From DAOTWY01 sp003696565 (GTDB lineage Bacteria > Chloroflexota > Anaerolineae > Aggregatilineales > Phototrophicaceae), in NCBI GenBank assembly GCA_034435635.1, contig DAOTWY010000073.1:1-19372 (forward strand): DNA of 19,372 bases, given 5' to 3'. This document shows, piece by piece, positions 1-8,494 of the stretch. The number at the start of each line of letters is the position of its first letter. The stretch's first letter is position 1. A model generated the notes under the pieces. The model saw nothing but the letters and a program-made list of their open reading frames with translations, did not search any database and had not been told where the DNA came from. The position numbers were made by a program, and so were the translations under genes.

Positions 1-278
1 ACTGACGTAAACACATAGAGTGATACACTTGCCCCCGTAAATCCAAGCTCAAACGCGCTAACTGCCAACATGACAATCATTGCCTCATCAATCGTAATAA
101 GGCTAAGTTGTAATAAAAATGAACCAAAATTCCATAACACCACAAAAAGTAAAAATACCCCAAAAAACTGATTTATGTCCTGTCGCCAATTATGCCATAG
201 CAAGATAATCAAAAAGCCCAACGCTAAGGAAAGCGTTAGGCCATTGATCAATAATGTAATAGAGTTTAAAGCAAGCAT
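1..278 (-). CDS. Membrane sensor protein, N-terminal fragment (probable histidine kinase)
   Basis: An open frame runs from an ATG at 276-278 to the window edge without a stop, giving 92 residues of a longer protein. It begins 5 nt after the stop of the response-regulator gene, so the two are almost certainly co-transcribed and translationally linked. The visible part is strongly hydrophobic. One helix covers about residues 6-28 and ends in WHNWRQ, a second covers about 40-60, and a third segment starts near 67. This resembles the N-terminal multi-helix (7TM-type) sensor region of some histidine kinases. No kinase core is visible because the gene is cut, so the kinase assignment rests on the adjacent OmpR-type regulator. 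Another membrane sensor class is possible. Confidence 0.6.
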   Translation of the reverse strand, partial: MLALNSITLLINGLTLSLALGFLIILLWHNWRQDINQFFGVFLLFVVLWNFGSFLLQLSLITIDEAMIVMLAVSAFELGFTGASVSLYVFTS

Positions 279-283
279 ATCAA

Positions 284-982
284 TCAAGTACGATTAGAAG
301 CCTGTTTTTCAAACCGATAGCCAATTCGGTGTTCGGTTAAGATATAAATCGGGTTTGAAGGATCAGGCTCTATTTTTCGTCTCAGTTGACTAATGTACAC
401 ACGTGGATAATATACATCATCGATGTACTCTTGACCCCAAACCTGCTCTAACAAATCTCTTTGAGAAACAACACGTCCAGCGTTTTCCAACAAGACTGCT
501 AGCAGTTTGAACTCTGTTGGTGTTAGGTGGATCTTTGTTCCTCTTACATAAACATGTCGACGATGCAAATCAATGTTCAGGTAGCTATCTGTGTAACCCT
601 GTTCTGTATCTGTTGAAGAAAGCTGAGCACGACGCAACAACGCTCGAACACGTGCTACAAATTCATCTAAACCAATAGGTTTTTCAAGATATTCATCGGC
701 TCCTGCTTCAAGTCCAATGACAATATCGCTCTCTTTTATCGCCTGCGCAGAAAGCATCATAACAGGTGTATCAGCAACTTCACGAATTCGCTGACACACG
801 GTTAAACCATCCATACCTGGCATGACAATATCAAGCACAACAAGATCAGGACGTGACGCATGAAAAGCTCGTAACCCTTCTAAACCATCACTTCCTAAAA
901 CGACTTCAAACCCTTCGTTTCGCAATTTACGCCCAAGGGCTTCTCGAATTACTTGTTCGTCATCAATAATCAGCACTTTCAT
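284..982 (-). CDS. OmpR/PhoB-family two-component response regulator
   Basis: This 232-residue protein has an N-terminal receiver domain (about 1-118) and a C-terminal winged-helix DNA-binding domain (about 130-226). The receiver carries the acidic pair D7/D8, the phospho-acceptor D51 in LVVLDIVMPGMDG, S78 at the Thr/Ser position and K101 in the YLEKP motif, so it should be phosphorylatable. The effector domain shows the family pattern: LTPTEFKLLAVLLENAGRVV, then a recognition region ending SQLRRKIEP and the wing IGYRF. It starts 30 nt after leuB and ends 5 nt before the membrane sensor, its probable partner. No clear Shine-Dalgarno precedes the ATG. A weak promoter-like pair lies over the leuB stop, so the gene may be read from the operon, from its own promoter, or both. 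Targets are not evident. Confidence 0.95.
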   Translation of the reverse strand: MKVLIIDDEQVIREALGRKLRNEGFEVVLGSDGLEGLRAFHASRPDLVVLDIVMPGMDGLTVCQRIREVADTPVMMLSAQAIKESDIVIGLEAGADEYLEKPIGLDEFVARVRALLRRAQLSSTDTEQGYTDSYLNIDLHRRHVYVRGTKIHLTPTEFKLLAVLLENAGRVVSQRDLLEQVWGQEYIDDVYYPRVYISQLRRKIEPDPSNPIYILTEHRIGYRFEKQASNRT

Positions 983-989
983 AGTGAAA

Positions 990-1018
990 AGTGTATCACG
1001 ATCTTGATATTGTCACAA
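990..1018 (-). promoter_or_regulatory. Weak candidate promoter for the two-component pair
   Basis: On the minus strand TTGTGA (1013-1018) and TACACT (990-995) are separated by 17 bp, each matching four of six consensus positions. The predicted start falls at or next to the regulator ATG at 982, which would give a leaderless mRNA. That fits the absence of a Shine-Dalgarno there. It overlaps the leuB stop codon. The match is weak and may be chance. Confidence 0.22.
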
Positions 1019-2077
1019 GTTTAGGTGTTGCAACACATCATCAACAAACTCTTGAGTACTAATAAACCTGCCATCAGATGCAATGTCAGCTGTTCGCGCC
1101 CCGCTCGCTAATGTGTCCTCAACTGCTTGCTCTATTGCTTTCGCTTCGGACTCCATACCTAAGCTATATCGCAACATCATTGCAGCACTTAAGATCATCC
1201 CTGTTGGATTTGCTTTACCTTGACCGGCAATATCTGGTGCAGATCCATGTACAGGCTCATACAAACCAAAAGTACCATCACCAAGAGACGCAGATGGAAG
1301 CATTCCCAAAGAACCAGCTAAAACAGATGCTTCATCACTTAAAATATCTCCAAACATATTGCCAGCTAAAATCACATCAAAATTTGACGGACGAGTTAAC
1401 AAATGCATTGTACAAGAGTCAACCAATGAATGTTCTAACTCCACATCAGCATAATCCTCATGAACTCGCATCACCGTACTACGCCACAAGCGCATAGCTG
1501 CTAGCACATTCGCTTTATCAACAGAAGTTAACTTTTTACGCCGCATTTGCGCCGCGCGAAAAGCAACATGTGCCACACGTTCTACTTCATCAACAGAGTA
1601 TAGCATCGTATCATAAGCATCACTCCCACCATCTTGCTCTTTACGTGGACCAAAATATAGCCCGCCGGTTAGTTCACGCACAAACAACATATCAACACCA
1701 TCAAGCAATTCTGCACGTAATGGCGCATGATGTGCTAATGCCGGATATGTTTTAACAGGTCTCAAATTCGCAAACAATCCAAAATGTTTGCGAATTTTAA
1801 GTAATCCTTGCTCAGGGCGCACCGCAGCTGTGGGATTATCCCACTTGGGACCTCCAACAGCTGCAAGTAAAATCGCATCAGATTGTTCCGCAAGCCGCAA
1901 AGTTTCATCTGGCAGCGCGCTACCTGTTTGATCAATAGCAATTCCCCCAATTAATGCTTCATGATAAGTGAAATCATGCCCTTTACAGATGGCAACTTTA
2001 TCTAGCAATTTAAGGGTAGCTGACATAATTTCAGGACCAACGCCGTCCCCTGCCAAAATTGTGATAGCCGCCTTCAT
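1013..2077 (-). CDS. leuB: 3-isopropylmalate dehydrogenase
   Basis: LeuB oxidises and decarboxylates 3-isopropylmalate to 2-oxoisocaproate with NAD. Beside CimA it can also convert beta-methyl-malate to 2-oxobutyrate. The 354-residue length is normal for the isocitrate/isopropylmalate dehydrogenase family. Recognisable parts are ILAGDGVGPEIM near the N-terminus, LRPVKTYPAL, VRELTGGLYFGPRK, VDKANVLAAMRLWR with the conserved Lys, NMFGDILSDEASVLAGSLG with the metal-binding Asp residues, and the nucleotide-binding segment EPVHGSAPDIAGQGKANPTG. The ATG at 2077 is preceded by GGGAGG (2089-2094), which lies within the last codons of cimA, 6 nt upstream of this gene. It is the last biosynthetic gene of the operon. 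Confidence 0.97.
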   Translation of the reverse strand: MKAAITILAGDGVGPEIMSATLKLLDKVAICKGHDFTYHEALIGGIAIDQTGSALPDETLRLAEQSDAILLAAVGGPKWDNPTAAVRPEQGLLKIRKHFGLFANLRPVKTYPALAHHAPLRAELLDGVDMLFVRELTGGLYFGPRKEQDGGSDAYDTMLYSVDEVERVAHVAFRAAQMRRKKLTSVDKANVLAAMRLWRSTVMRVHEDYADVELEHSLVDSCTMHLLTRPSNFDVILAGNMFGDILSDEASVLAGSLGMLPSASLGDGTFGLYEPVHGSAPDIAGQGKANPTGMILSAAMMLRYSLGMESEAKAIEQAVEDTLASGARTADIASDGRFISTQEFVDDVLQHLNL

Positions 2078-2083
2078 TAAATC

Positions 2084-3673
2084 TCAAACCTCCCTAGTAA
2101 CCGGATGACGAGATTCATCCATAACTAATCCTAAACCATATTCTACGCTGTCCACTAACGCCAACCAACTAGCATGAATAATATTTGTTCCAGCACCGAC
2201 AGTACTCCATCGATGATGCCCATTTTGTGTGTCAATTAGCACCCGTGTAGTGGCAGCTGTGGCATTCTGGCTATCTAAAATACGCACCTTATAATCTGCT
2301 AATTGAAAATCAGCTAGTTGTGGATAATATGGTAAAAGAGCTTTACGCAACGCTAAATCAAGTGCATTCACTGGACCGTTACCCTCAGCAGCTGTATGAA
2401 CAATATCACCGCCAATATCCAACTTCACCATTGCTTCAGAGAGTGCGCCACGGTCTCGTCGATCTTCTACTAATACAGTAAAATCAATTAATGTGAAAAG
2501 CGGTGTATAATCCGGTTGTGCTCGTCTCAGTCGGATAGCAATCGATGCTTCTGCACCTTCAAAAACATACCCCTGATTTTCCAATTCTTTAATCTCATTT
2601 AAGACACGCGCAGCTTCATGACTAGAAACATCCATACCAAATTCTTCAGCTTTACTTAGTAAGTTCCCACGTCCAGATAAATCAGAAACCAACACACGCA
2701 TCTTATTACCAACTAATTCAGGGTCAATATGTTGATAACTATTCACATTGCGACGGATCGCTGCAACATGAATCCCTCCCTTATGAGCAAAAGCACTTTT
2801 ACCAACATAGGCTAAATGATCATCTGGTGCTAGATTAGCGATTTCTGCTACTGTGCGCGATAGCCGCGTAAGATGAGATAAGCTTCCATTTTGTAGACAT
2901 TTATACCCCATCTTTAATTCCAAATCAGGAATAATGCTACACAAATTCGCATTGCCACACCGTTCACCATACCCATTAATTGTCCCTTGGACATGCACAG
3001 CCCCAGCGCGCACCGCCGCCAGAGAATTTGCTACAGCAAGTTCAGCATCATTATGTGTGTGAATGCCTATCGGTATATCAGGGAATGCCGTTTTGACTAT
3101 TTGTACAAATTCAGTAACTTCCCACGGCAAAGTCCCGCCATTTGTATCACATAAAACCACACAATCCGCACCACCAGACACCGCAGCTTTAAGTGTTTCT
3201 AAAGCATAATTCATATCAAGCTTCATACCATCAAAAAAATGCTCAGCGTCATAGATAACTTCTCTACCAAGCCCTTTTAGATATGCCAAGCTTTCCCGAA
3301 TCATGCGCAAATTTTCTTGTGGTGTTGTTTGTAAAACCTCCAAAACATGTAACATTGATGTTTTACCTACAACTGTCACAACTGGTGTATCTGCATCCAC
3401 CAGTGCCTGGATGTTACTATCTTCCTCAGGACGTGTTTCTTTACGACAAGTTGAACCAAATGCCGCAATCCGGGCATGTTTGAGGGCAAGTTTTTTCACC
3501 TCTGTAAAATATGTAGCATCTTTAGGATTAGAACCGGGCCACCCCCCCTCAATATAGCTAACGCCCAGTTCATCCAACAATTTTGTGATTTTAATTTTAT
3601 CAGCTACAGAGAGTGAAATACCCTCTCGCTGAGTACCATCTCGCAATGTCGTATCATAGATAGCGACCTGCAT
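2084..3673 (-). CDS. cimA: (R)-citramalate synthase
   Basis: CimA condenses pyruvate with acetyl-CoA to citramalate, opening the threonine-independent route to 2-oxobutyrate and isoleucine. The 529-residue protein has the HMG-CoA-lyase-like TIM barrel: IYDTTLRDGTQREG at 5-18 with the metal-binding Asp, the HTHND motif with H205/H207, and GYGERCGNANL at 234-244. A LeuA-type C-terminal regulatory domain covers about 390-525. The pattern IEGGWPGSNPKD at 41-52, in place of the IEAGFPAAS found in LeuA, marks the citramalate synthase group rather than isopropylmalate synthase. The gene sits between leuD and leuB, whose products carry out the later citramalate steps. AGGAGA lies just before the ATG and overlaps the leuD stop region, and the gap to leuD is 11 nt. 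True substrate choice needs biochemistry, but the family call is firm. Confidence 0.93.
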   Translation of the reverse strand: MQVAIYDTTLRDGTQREGISLSVADKIKITKLLDELGVSYIEGGWPGSNPKDATYFTEVKKLALKHARIAAFGSTCRKETRPEEDSNIQALVDADTPVVTVVGKTSMLHVLEVLQTTPQENLRMIRESLAYLKGLGREVIYDAEHFFDGMKLDMNYALETLKAAVSGGADCVVLCDTNGGTLPWEVTEFVQIVKTAFPDIPIGIHTHNDAELAVANSLAAVRAGAVHVQGTINGYGERCGNANLCSIIPDLELKMGYKCLQNGSLSHLTRLSRTVAEIANLAPDDHLAYVGKSAFAHKGGIHVAAIRRNVNSYQHIDPELVGNKMRVLVSDLSGRGNLLSKAEEFGMDVSSHEAARVLNEIKELENQGYVFEGAEASIAIRLRRAQPDYTPLFTLIDFTVLVEDRRDRGALSEAMVKLDIGGDIVHTAAEGNGPVNALDLALRKALLPYYPQLADFQLADYKVRILDSQNATAATTRVLIDTQNGHHRWSTVGAGTNIIHASWLALVDSVEYGLGLVMDESRHPVTREV

Positions 3674-3684
3674 CTGATCTTCTC

Positions 3685-4293
3685 CTATTGTGTGGTGTTA
3701 ACACGGGCTGGATGAGTCGACTCATATTCAACAATTGCATCTTCAAGACTTAAAAGATACCCTAATTGATCTACTCCATTGAGCAAACAGTATTTCGAGA
3801 ATCCATCAATTGGAAATTCAACGGTACGACCATCTGGTAACGTGATCATTTGTGCTTCAAGATCAACTTTGATCTGCGTCTGTGGATCTTCTTGTGCTAG
3901 GCTAATCAATTGACGATGGGTTTCTTCATCAACAACAATAGGAAGCAGTCCATTTTTAAGTGCATTATTGCGGAAAATATCAGCAAAATATGTGCTAATA
4001 ACTGCTTTAAAGCCAGCACCCATCAACGCCCAGGGAGCATGCTCACGTGAACTACCGCACCCAAAATTATTACCGCCAATTAGAATAGTGGCACCCTTAT
4101 ATTCAGGTTTGTTCAGCACAAAATCGGACTTTGGTGTTCCATCTGACTCATATCGCCAATCAGAAAAACACGCTTCTCCTAGCCCATTTTTATCCGTCAC
4201 TTTTAAGAAACGTGCGGGAATGATTTGATCCGTATCAATATCATTAATGGGTAAAGGAGCAAGGGTGCCAGAAAACGCTTTAAATGGTTTCAT
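3685..4293 (-). CDS. leuD: 3-isopropylmalate dehydratase, small subunit
   Basis: LeuD is the swivelling small subunit of isopropylmalate isomerase and works with LeuC; the same enzyme can process citramalate. The 202-residue length is typical. Family signatures are NDIDTDQIIPARFLK near the N-terminus and the loop GNNFGCGSSREHAPWAL, whose Ser-Ser-Arg residues contact substrate. The ATG at 4291-4293 shares one base with the leuC stop (TAATG), and GGGAGG at 4304-4309 lies inside the end of leuC. Translation of the two subunits is therefore likely coupled, as expected for an obligate heterodimer. Confidence 0.97.
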   Translation of the reverse strand: MKPFKAFSGTLAPLPINDIDTDQIIPARFLKVTDKNGLGEACFSDWRYESDGTPKSDFVLNKPEYKGATILIGGNNFGCGSSREHAPWALMGAGFKAVISTYFADIFRNNALKNGLLPIVVDEETHRQLISLAQEDPQTQIKVDLEAQMITLPDGRTVEFPIDGFSKYCLLNGVDQLGYLLSLEDAIVEYESTHPARVNTTQ

Positions 4294-5726
4294 TAGTAAG
4301 CAACCTCCCGTTCTAACATCTCTCGTGGGTCAGTAATGACACCATTAATTGCGGTAGCTACTGCCGTTAAAGGACTTGCAAGAAAGGTTCGCCCACCTTT
4401 TCCTTGCCGCCCCTCAAAGTTACGATTACTCGTACTAACAGCATATTCACCTGGTTTCAGTTGATCACCATTCATTGCAATACACATAGAGCAACCTGCT
4501 TCACGCCATTCTGCACCAGCTTCTTTGAAAATACGGTCTAATCCCTCTGCCTCGGCTTGTGCTTTCACTCGCTGCGACCCTGGAACCACCATCATACGCA
4601 CATTATCTGCCACACGCCGCCCACGCAATAGTTTAGCTGCCTGCCGCAAGTCCGATATCCTCGAATTTGTGCAACTACCTAAGAAGACGACATGAATAGG
4701 CTTACCAATTAGAGACTGCCCAGGTTGTAAATCCATATAACGCAATGCTTTATCCAGAGCAATGCGCTCACTAATATCTTTAACTGAATCTGGGTCAGGT
4801 ACACGGTCGGTAATTGCCATTCCCATGCCAGGGTTAGTGCCATAAGTAATCATTGGGACGAGTGTGTTTGCATCCAACGAAACTTCAGCATCAAAAACTG
4901 CACCATCATCGCTTGGTAGCTGTCGCCAATCTGCTACAGCACGCTCCCAAGCCTCCCCTTTTGGTGCAGCCGGGCGACCAGCAATATATTCAAAGGTTGT
5001 TTCGTCTGGTGCAATCATGCCAGCACGCGCCCCGCCTTCAATTGACATATTGCAAATTGTCATTCGCCCTTCCATGTTAAGGGAGCGAATTGCTTCTCCC
5101 ATATATTCAAAAACATATCCAGTTCCACCGCCTACACCAATTTTAGCAATCACAGCCAAAATAATGTCTTTAGCTGTTACACCATCTTGCAATCGCCCAT
5201 CAACACGAATAGCCATTGTTTTGGGCTTATTCTGCAATAAACATTGAGTAGCTAATACATGGGCAACTTCACTTGTCCCAATACCAAACGCAAGCGCACC
5301 AAATGCGCCATGTGTGCTAGTATGGCTATCACCACATACAATAGTCATACCTGGTTGTGTAAATCCCTGTTCAGGACCAATCACATGCACAATACCCTGA
5401 TTCTCTGTTCCAAGAGAATACAACGGTACACCAAACTCTTGGCAGTTTTTTGTCAGAAAATCTAACTGAAATGCAGCTTGTGTATCTAATACAGGGATAA
5501 TGCCATCTGCATTACGCGGTGTGGTTGGTGTACTATGATCCATCGTCGCTAGTGTTTTATCTGGACGACGCACTTTTAATCCTCGTTCACGCAAGAGTGT
5601 GAATGCTTGGGGGGATGTCACTTCATGAACAAGATGTAGATCGATATAGAGGACAGCGGGTGTATCCGCTGTCTGTGGTTTTACAATGTGATTTTCCCAT
5701 ACTTTCTCAAATAGTGTTTTGGGCAT
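4293..5726 (-). CDS. leuC: 3-isopropylmalate dehydratase, large subunit
   Basis: LeuC is an aconitase-family subunit that carries a [4Fe-4S] cluster. It isomerises 2-isopropylmalate to 3-isopropylmalate and probably also acts on citramalate here. Cluster ligands are visible as C352 in LGSCTNSR and C412/C415 in GCSMCIAMNGD. Other family motifs are MDHSTPTTPR near 62-71, CGDSHTSTHGAFGALAFGIG at 131-150 and SNRNFEGRQG at 433-442. The length (477) is normal for bacterial LeuC. GAAGGATGG stands before the ATG, 14 nt after leuA. The stop codon overlaps the leuD start by one base. Confidence 0.97.
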   Translation of the reverse strand: MPKTLFEKVWENHIVKPQTADTPAVLYIDLHLVHEVTSPQAFTLLRERGLKVRRPDKTLATMDHSTPTTPRNADGIIPVLDTQAAFQLDFLTKNCQEFGVPLYSLGTENQGIVHVIGPEQGFTQPGMTIVCGDSHTSTHGAFGALAFGIGTSEVAHVLATQCLLQNKPKTMAIRVDGRLQDGVTAKDIILAVIAKIGVGGGTGYVFEYMGEAIRSLNMEGRMTICNMSIEGGARAGMIAPDETTFEYIAGRPAAPKGEAWERAVADWRQLPSDDGAVFDAEVSLDANTLVPMITYGTNPGMGMAITDRVPDPDSVKDISERIALDKALRYMDLQPGQSLIGKPIHVVFLGSCTNSRISDLRQAAKLLRGRRVADNVRMMVVPGSQRVKAQAEAEGLDRIFKEAGAEWREAGCSMCIAMNGDQLKPGEYAVSTSNRNFEGRQGKGGRTFLASPLTAVATAINGVITDPREMLEREVAY

Positions 5727-5740
5727 ATATATCCATCCTT

Positions 5741-7351
5741 CTATGAATTACTGGAAACAGCAATTGTTGCGGCATTGCCCTCTGGTTTTTGGGCACCATA
5801 TCCCTGGACAGCCAACATACGATTTAACGCTGCCAGATAAGCTTTCACACTCGCCACAACAATATCATTATCGGCACCATAGCCGCCGAATGTCTTACCA
5901 TTTGATTCGATGCGAACCGTAACCTCTCCTAACGCATCAATACCTTCTGTTACACTATGAACGCTGTATTCGACCAGAACATTAGGAGCTTGCACAATAG
6001 CATCAATCGCCTTATAAGATGCATCCACAGGACCTGTACCAACAGCAGCATGAATAATACTCTCCCCCACAGCATTAATCATTTTAACCGTAGCCGTCGG
6101 CATACCCATGGTGCCGCAAGTAACTTGAATATCTTCTAAGCGGAAAATCTCTTGCGGCTTATGGAATTCATCAGCAATTAACGCTTCTAAGTCAGCATCA
6201 GTAACATTCTTTTTAGCGTCGGCTAAATCTTTAAAGCGGGCAAATACTTGATTAAGAGCATCCCCATCTATCTCATAACCTAGCTCCTTTAAACGCACCT
6301 TTAGCGCATGTCGTCCACTATGCTTACCCAAGACAAGGCGACTTTGATGTAAGCCAATGGATTCAGGAGTCATAATTTCATAAGTGCTTTGATGTTTTAA
6401 GACACCATCCTGGTGAATGCCAGCTTCATGAGCAAATGCGTTTTCCCCCACAATTGCTTTATTAGGCTGTACACGCATACCGGTATAATTACTAACCATA
6501 CGGCTTGTTTTCATAATTTCGCGTGTGTTGATATTGGTGTTCATCCCATAAAATTGTGGGCGTGTATGCAATGCCATCACAACTTCTTCTAAGCTGGTGT
6601 TGCCGGCACGTTCTCCAATACCATTGATTGTCACTTCCACCTGTCGTGCTCCAGCAACAATCCCCGCAAGCGTATTGGCTGTTGCTAATCCTAAATCGTT
6701 ATGACAATGAACAGACCAGATCACTCCACTGCCGGGTCCCGCACCGGGTGTTTCTGCAATAAGTGTTTGAATTGTTTCTTGCCATTCTGCTGGAGTGACA
6801 TAGCCAACCGTGTCAGGAATATTGAGTGTTGTTGCCCCAGCTTCTACCGCAACAGCACAAACCTGAATAAGAAATGCTGGGTCAGTTCGTCCGGCATCCA
6901 TTGGACTAAATTCAACATCATCACACAAGCTTTTCGCTAATTGGACGGAGCGACGAATGACTTCTAGTGCCTCTTCGCGTGTTATACCGGTTTGGTATTT
7001 GAGATGAATATCCGATGTCCCTAAAAAGGTATGGATACGCGGATGTGCTGCATCTTTCACACCTTCCCAACACGTTAAAATGTCTTTCTCTACAGCACGC
7101 GCTAGTCCACAAATTACAGGACCACCTGAAGTACCAACTTCTCGTGCAATGCGTTGAACTGCTGCAAGATCGTCGGGTGAAGCCGCTGGAAAACCAGCTT
7201 CAATTATATCAACGCCTAGTCGTGCTAATTGCCTCGCAATTTCCAACTTTTCCGCACTGGAAAGTGTAGCACCTGGGCTTTGTTCACCATCTCGCAGTGT
7301 GGTATCGAAAATTAAAACAGTGTTTTTGTCCTTAATTCGATGATTAACCAT
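5741..7351 (-). CDS. leuA: 2-isopropylmalate synthase
   Basis: LeuA condenses 2-oxoisovalerate with acetyl-CoA, the committing step of leucine synthesis. This 536-residue protein has FDTTLRDGEQSPGATL at 15-30, IEAGFPAASPDD at 50-61, the metal-binding VHCHND motif with H215/H217, and GIGERAGNTSLEEV further on. A C-terminal regulatory (LeuA dimer) domain follows, which in the family binds leucine for feedback inhibition. A short Gly-rich stretch, PGAGPGSG, sits at 202-209 in the barrel. The ATG at 7351 follows AAAGGA at a slightly long spacing. The leuA ribosome-binding site and first 13 codons are overlapped by a tiny ORF (7312-7422) in another frame, which may affect initiation. Confidence 0.96.
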   Translation of the reverse strand: MVNHRIKDKNTVLIFDTTLRDGEQSPGATLSSAEKLEIARQLARLGVDIIEAGFPAASPDDLAAVQRIAREVGTSGGPVICGLARAVEKDILTCWEGVKDAAHPRIHTFLGTSDIHLKYQTGITREEALEVIRRSVQLAKSLCDDVEFSPMDAGRTDPAFLIQVCAVAVEAGATTLNIPDTVGYVTPAEWQETIQTLIAETPGAGPGSGVIWSVHCHNDLGLATANTLAGIVAGARQVEVTINGIGERAGNTSLEEVVMALHTRPQFYGMNTNINTREIMKTSRMVSNYTGMRVQPNKAIVGENAFAHEAGIHQDGVLKHQSTYEIMTPESIGLHQSRLVLGKHSGRHALKVRLKELGYEIDGDALNQVFARFKDLADAKKNVTDADLEALIADEFHKPQEIFRLEDIQVTCGTMGMPTATVKMINAVGESIIHAAVGTGPVDASYKAIDAIVQAPNVLVEYSVHSVTEGIDALGEVTVRIESNGKTFGGYGADNDIVVASVKAYLAALNRMLAVQGYGAQKPEGNAATIAVSSNS

Positions 7352-7422
7352 AAGGGTTTTGTCCTTTCTATATCAATAAATAGACGAAATTGACTAAGCT
7401 GACTAAGACCATCATCAGCCAT
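7312..7422 (-). CDS. Possible 36-codon small ORF overlapping the leuA start
   Basis: An ATG at 7420-7422 is preceded by AAGGGGGTGATG, a near-perfect match to the 16S anti-Shine-Dalgarno partner, at normal spacing. The frame begins MADDGLSQLSQFRLF and ends with TAA at 7312-7314, 40 nt inside leuA. About ten residues are Leu or Ile. It opens within the stop of the preceding 15-codon ORF, with an 8-nt overlap. It could be a leader peptide whose translation influences leuA initiation, or only a ribosome-loading stretch. No family is recognised, and the ORF is short enough to occur by chance. Confidence 0.35.
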   Translation of the reverse strand: MADDGLSQLSQFRLFIDIERTKPLWLIIELRTKTLF

Positions 7423-7462
7423 CGGACATCACCCCCTTTCTGGTTACGCCATCATCATCCAT
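7415..7462 (-). CDS. Possible 15-codon small ORF after ilvC
   Basis: ATG at 7460-7462 lies 8 nt after AGGAGG, which overlaps the ilvC stop. The frame reads MDDDGVTRKGVMSDG and stops at 7415-7417. Its first 14 nt (ATGGATGATGATGG) recur with one change at the start of the next small ORF exactly 40 nt downstream, so both begin with M-x-D-D-G. The strong ribosome-binding site is what makes it worth recording. It may serve to carry ribosomes from ilvC towards leuA. A biological role is not shown. Confidence 0.33.
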   Translation of the reverse strand: MDDDGVTRKGVMSDG

Positions 7463-7465
7463 AGA

Positions 7466-8476
7466 CTACGCCTCCTGTTTAATACGCTTATGCTTCAGGA
7501 ATGGCATCATTTCACGCATTTGCGCACCAACTTCTTCTAAAAGTAAATCATGTTCACGTTTACGACGTGCTATGAATGTTCCACGCCCATTTTTGTTTTC
7601 ATCAATCCAATTTCTAGCAAATTCACCACTTTGGATACGTTGAAGCACCCCCGCCATTTCCTCTTTGAGTGATTCTTCAAACAAATCACCTGTGACATAT
7701 CCACCATATTCAGCAGTATCGCTGACGCTATACCACATATAGCTCAAGCCACCTTCATAAAGCAGATCAACAATTAGCTTCAACTCATGTAAGCATTCAA
7801 AATAAGCAACTTCTGGCTGATAACCTGCTTTAACTAGAGTCTCAAAACCAGAACGAATAAGTGCCGTCACACCACCACATAAAATAACTTGTTCACCAAA
7901 AAGATCGGTCTCAGTCTCTTCTTGGAACGTCGTTTCAATCACACCTGCACGAGTGCATCCAATTGCCTTCGCATATGCCAATGCTAAGGCATGTGCGTTC
8001 CCTGTTGCATCCTGCGCTACGGCAATTAATCCTGGCACACCAGCATTTTCAGTAAATACCTCACGAACACGATGTCCAGGTGCCTTCGGTGCAACCATCG
8101 CTACATCAATGTTATCTGGTGGTTGAATCAAGCCATAATGAATATTAAAGCCATGCGAAAACATCAACATACTACCCGGTTTGAGGTTATCTCTGACATT
8201 TTCCTCGTAAATCGCCTGCATCGTTGTATCTGGCGTGAGCATCATTACAATATCAGCTGCTTTTGTCGCTTCTGCTACAGACATAACCTGTAAACCATCA
8301 GCTTCAGCCTTTACACGACTTTTACTACCCTCATGCAAACCTACAACAACTTTTAATCCACTATCATGCGCATTTAATGCATGAGCATGTCCTTGGCTCC
8401 CATAGCCAATAATAGCGATAGTTTTTCCCTCAAGTAGAGACAAATCAGCGTCTTTGTCATAGTAAAGCGTTGCCAT
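7466..8476 (-). CDS. ilvC: Ketol-acid reductoisomerase (class I)
   Basis: IlvC rearranges and reduces acetolactate or acetohydroxybutyrate to the dihydroxy-acid, using NAD(P)H and Mg. The 336-residue length is that of the short class I enzymes. The Rossmann motif GYGSQGHAHALN lies at 24-35. The cofactor-selectivity loop is GLHEGSKS at 46-53: the serines expected for NADPH are present, while a His stands where Arg is more usual. Metal ligands expected from the family are D191 and E195 (DLFGEQ) and E227/E231 (FECLHE), followed by YSVSDTAEYGGY. GGAGG precedes the ATG. The 63-nt gap to ilvN contains a terminator-like hairpin. Downstream come two tiny ORFs, then leuA. Confidence 0.97.
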   Translation of the reverse strand: MATLYYDKDADLSLLEGKTIAIIGYGSQGHAHALNAHDSGLKVVVGLHEGSKSRVKAEADGLQVMSVAEATKAADIVMMLTPDTTMQAIYEENVRDNLKPGSMLMFSHGFNIHYGLIQPPDNIDVAMVAPKAPGHRVREVFTENAGVPGLIAVAQDATGNAHALALAYAKAIGCTRAGVIETTFQEETETDLFGEQVILCGGVTALIRSGFETLVKAGYQPEVAYFECLHELKLIVDLLYEGGLSYMWYSVSDTAEYGGYVTGDLFEESLKEEMAGVLQRIQSGEFARNWIDENKNGRGTFIARRKREHDLLLEEVGAQMREMMPFLKHKRIKQEA

Positions 8477-8494
8477 TCAATCCTCCAAGTGAAC

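Noticed and set aside
1078..1497. 139-codon plus-strand ORF opposite leuB
   Set aside because: It is antisense to a firmly identified gene, lacks a recognisable family and has the low-complexity His/Gln/Leu composition of a shadow frame.
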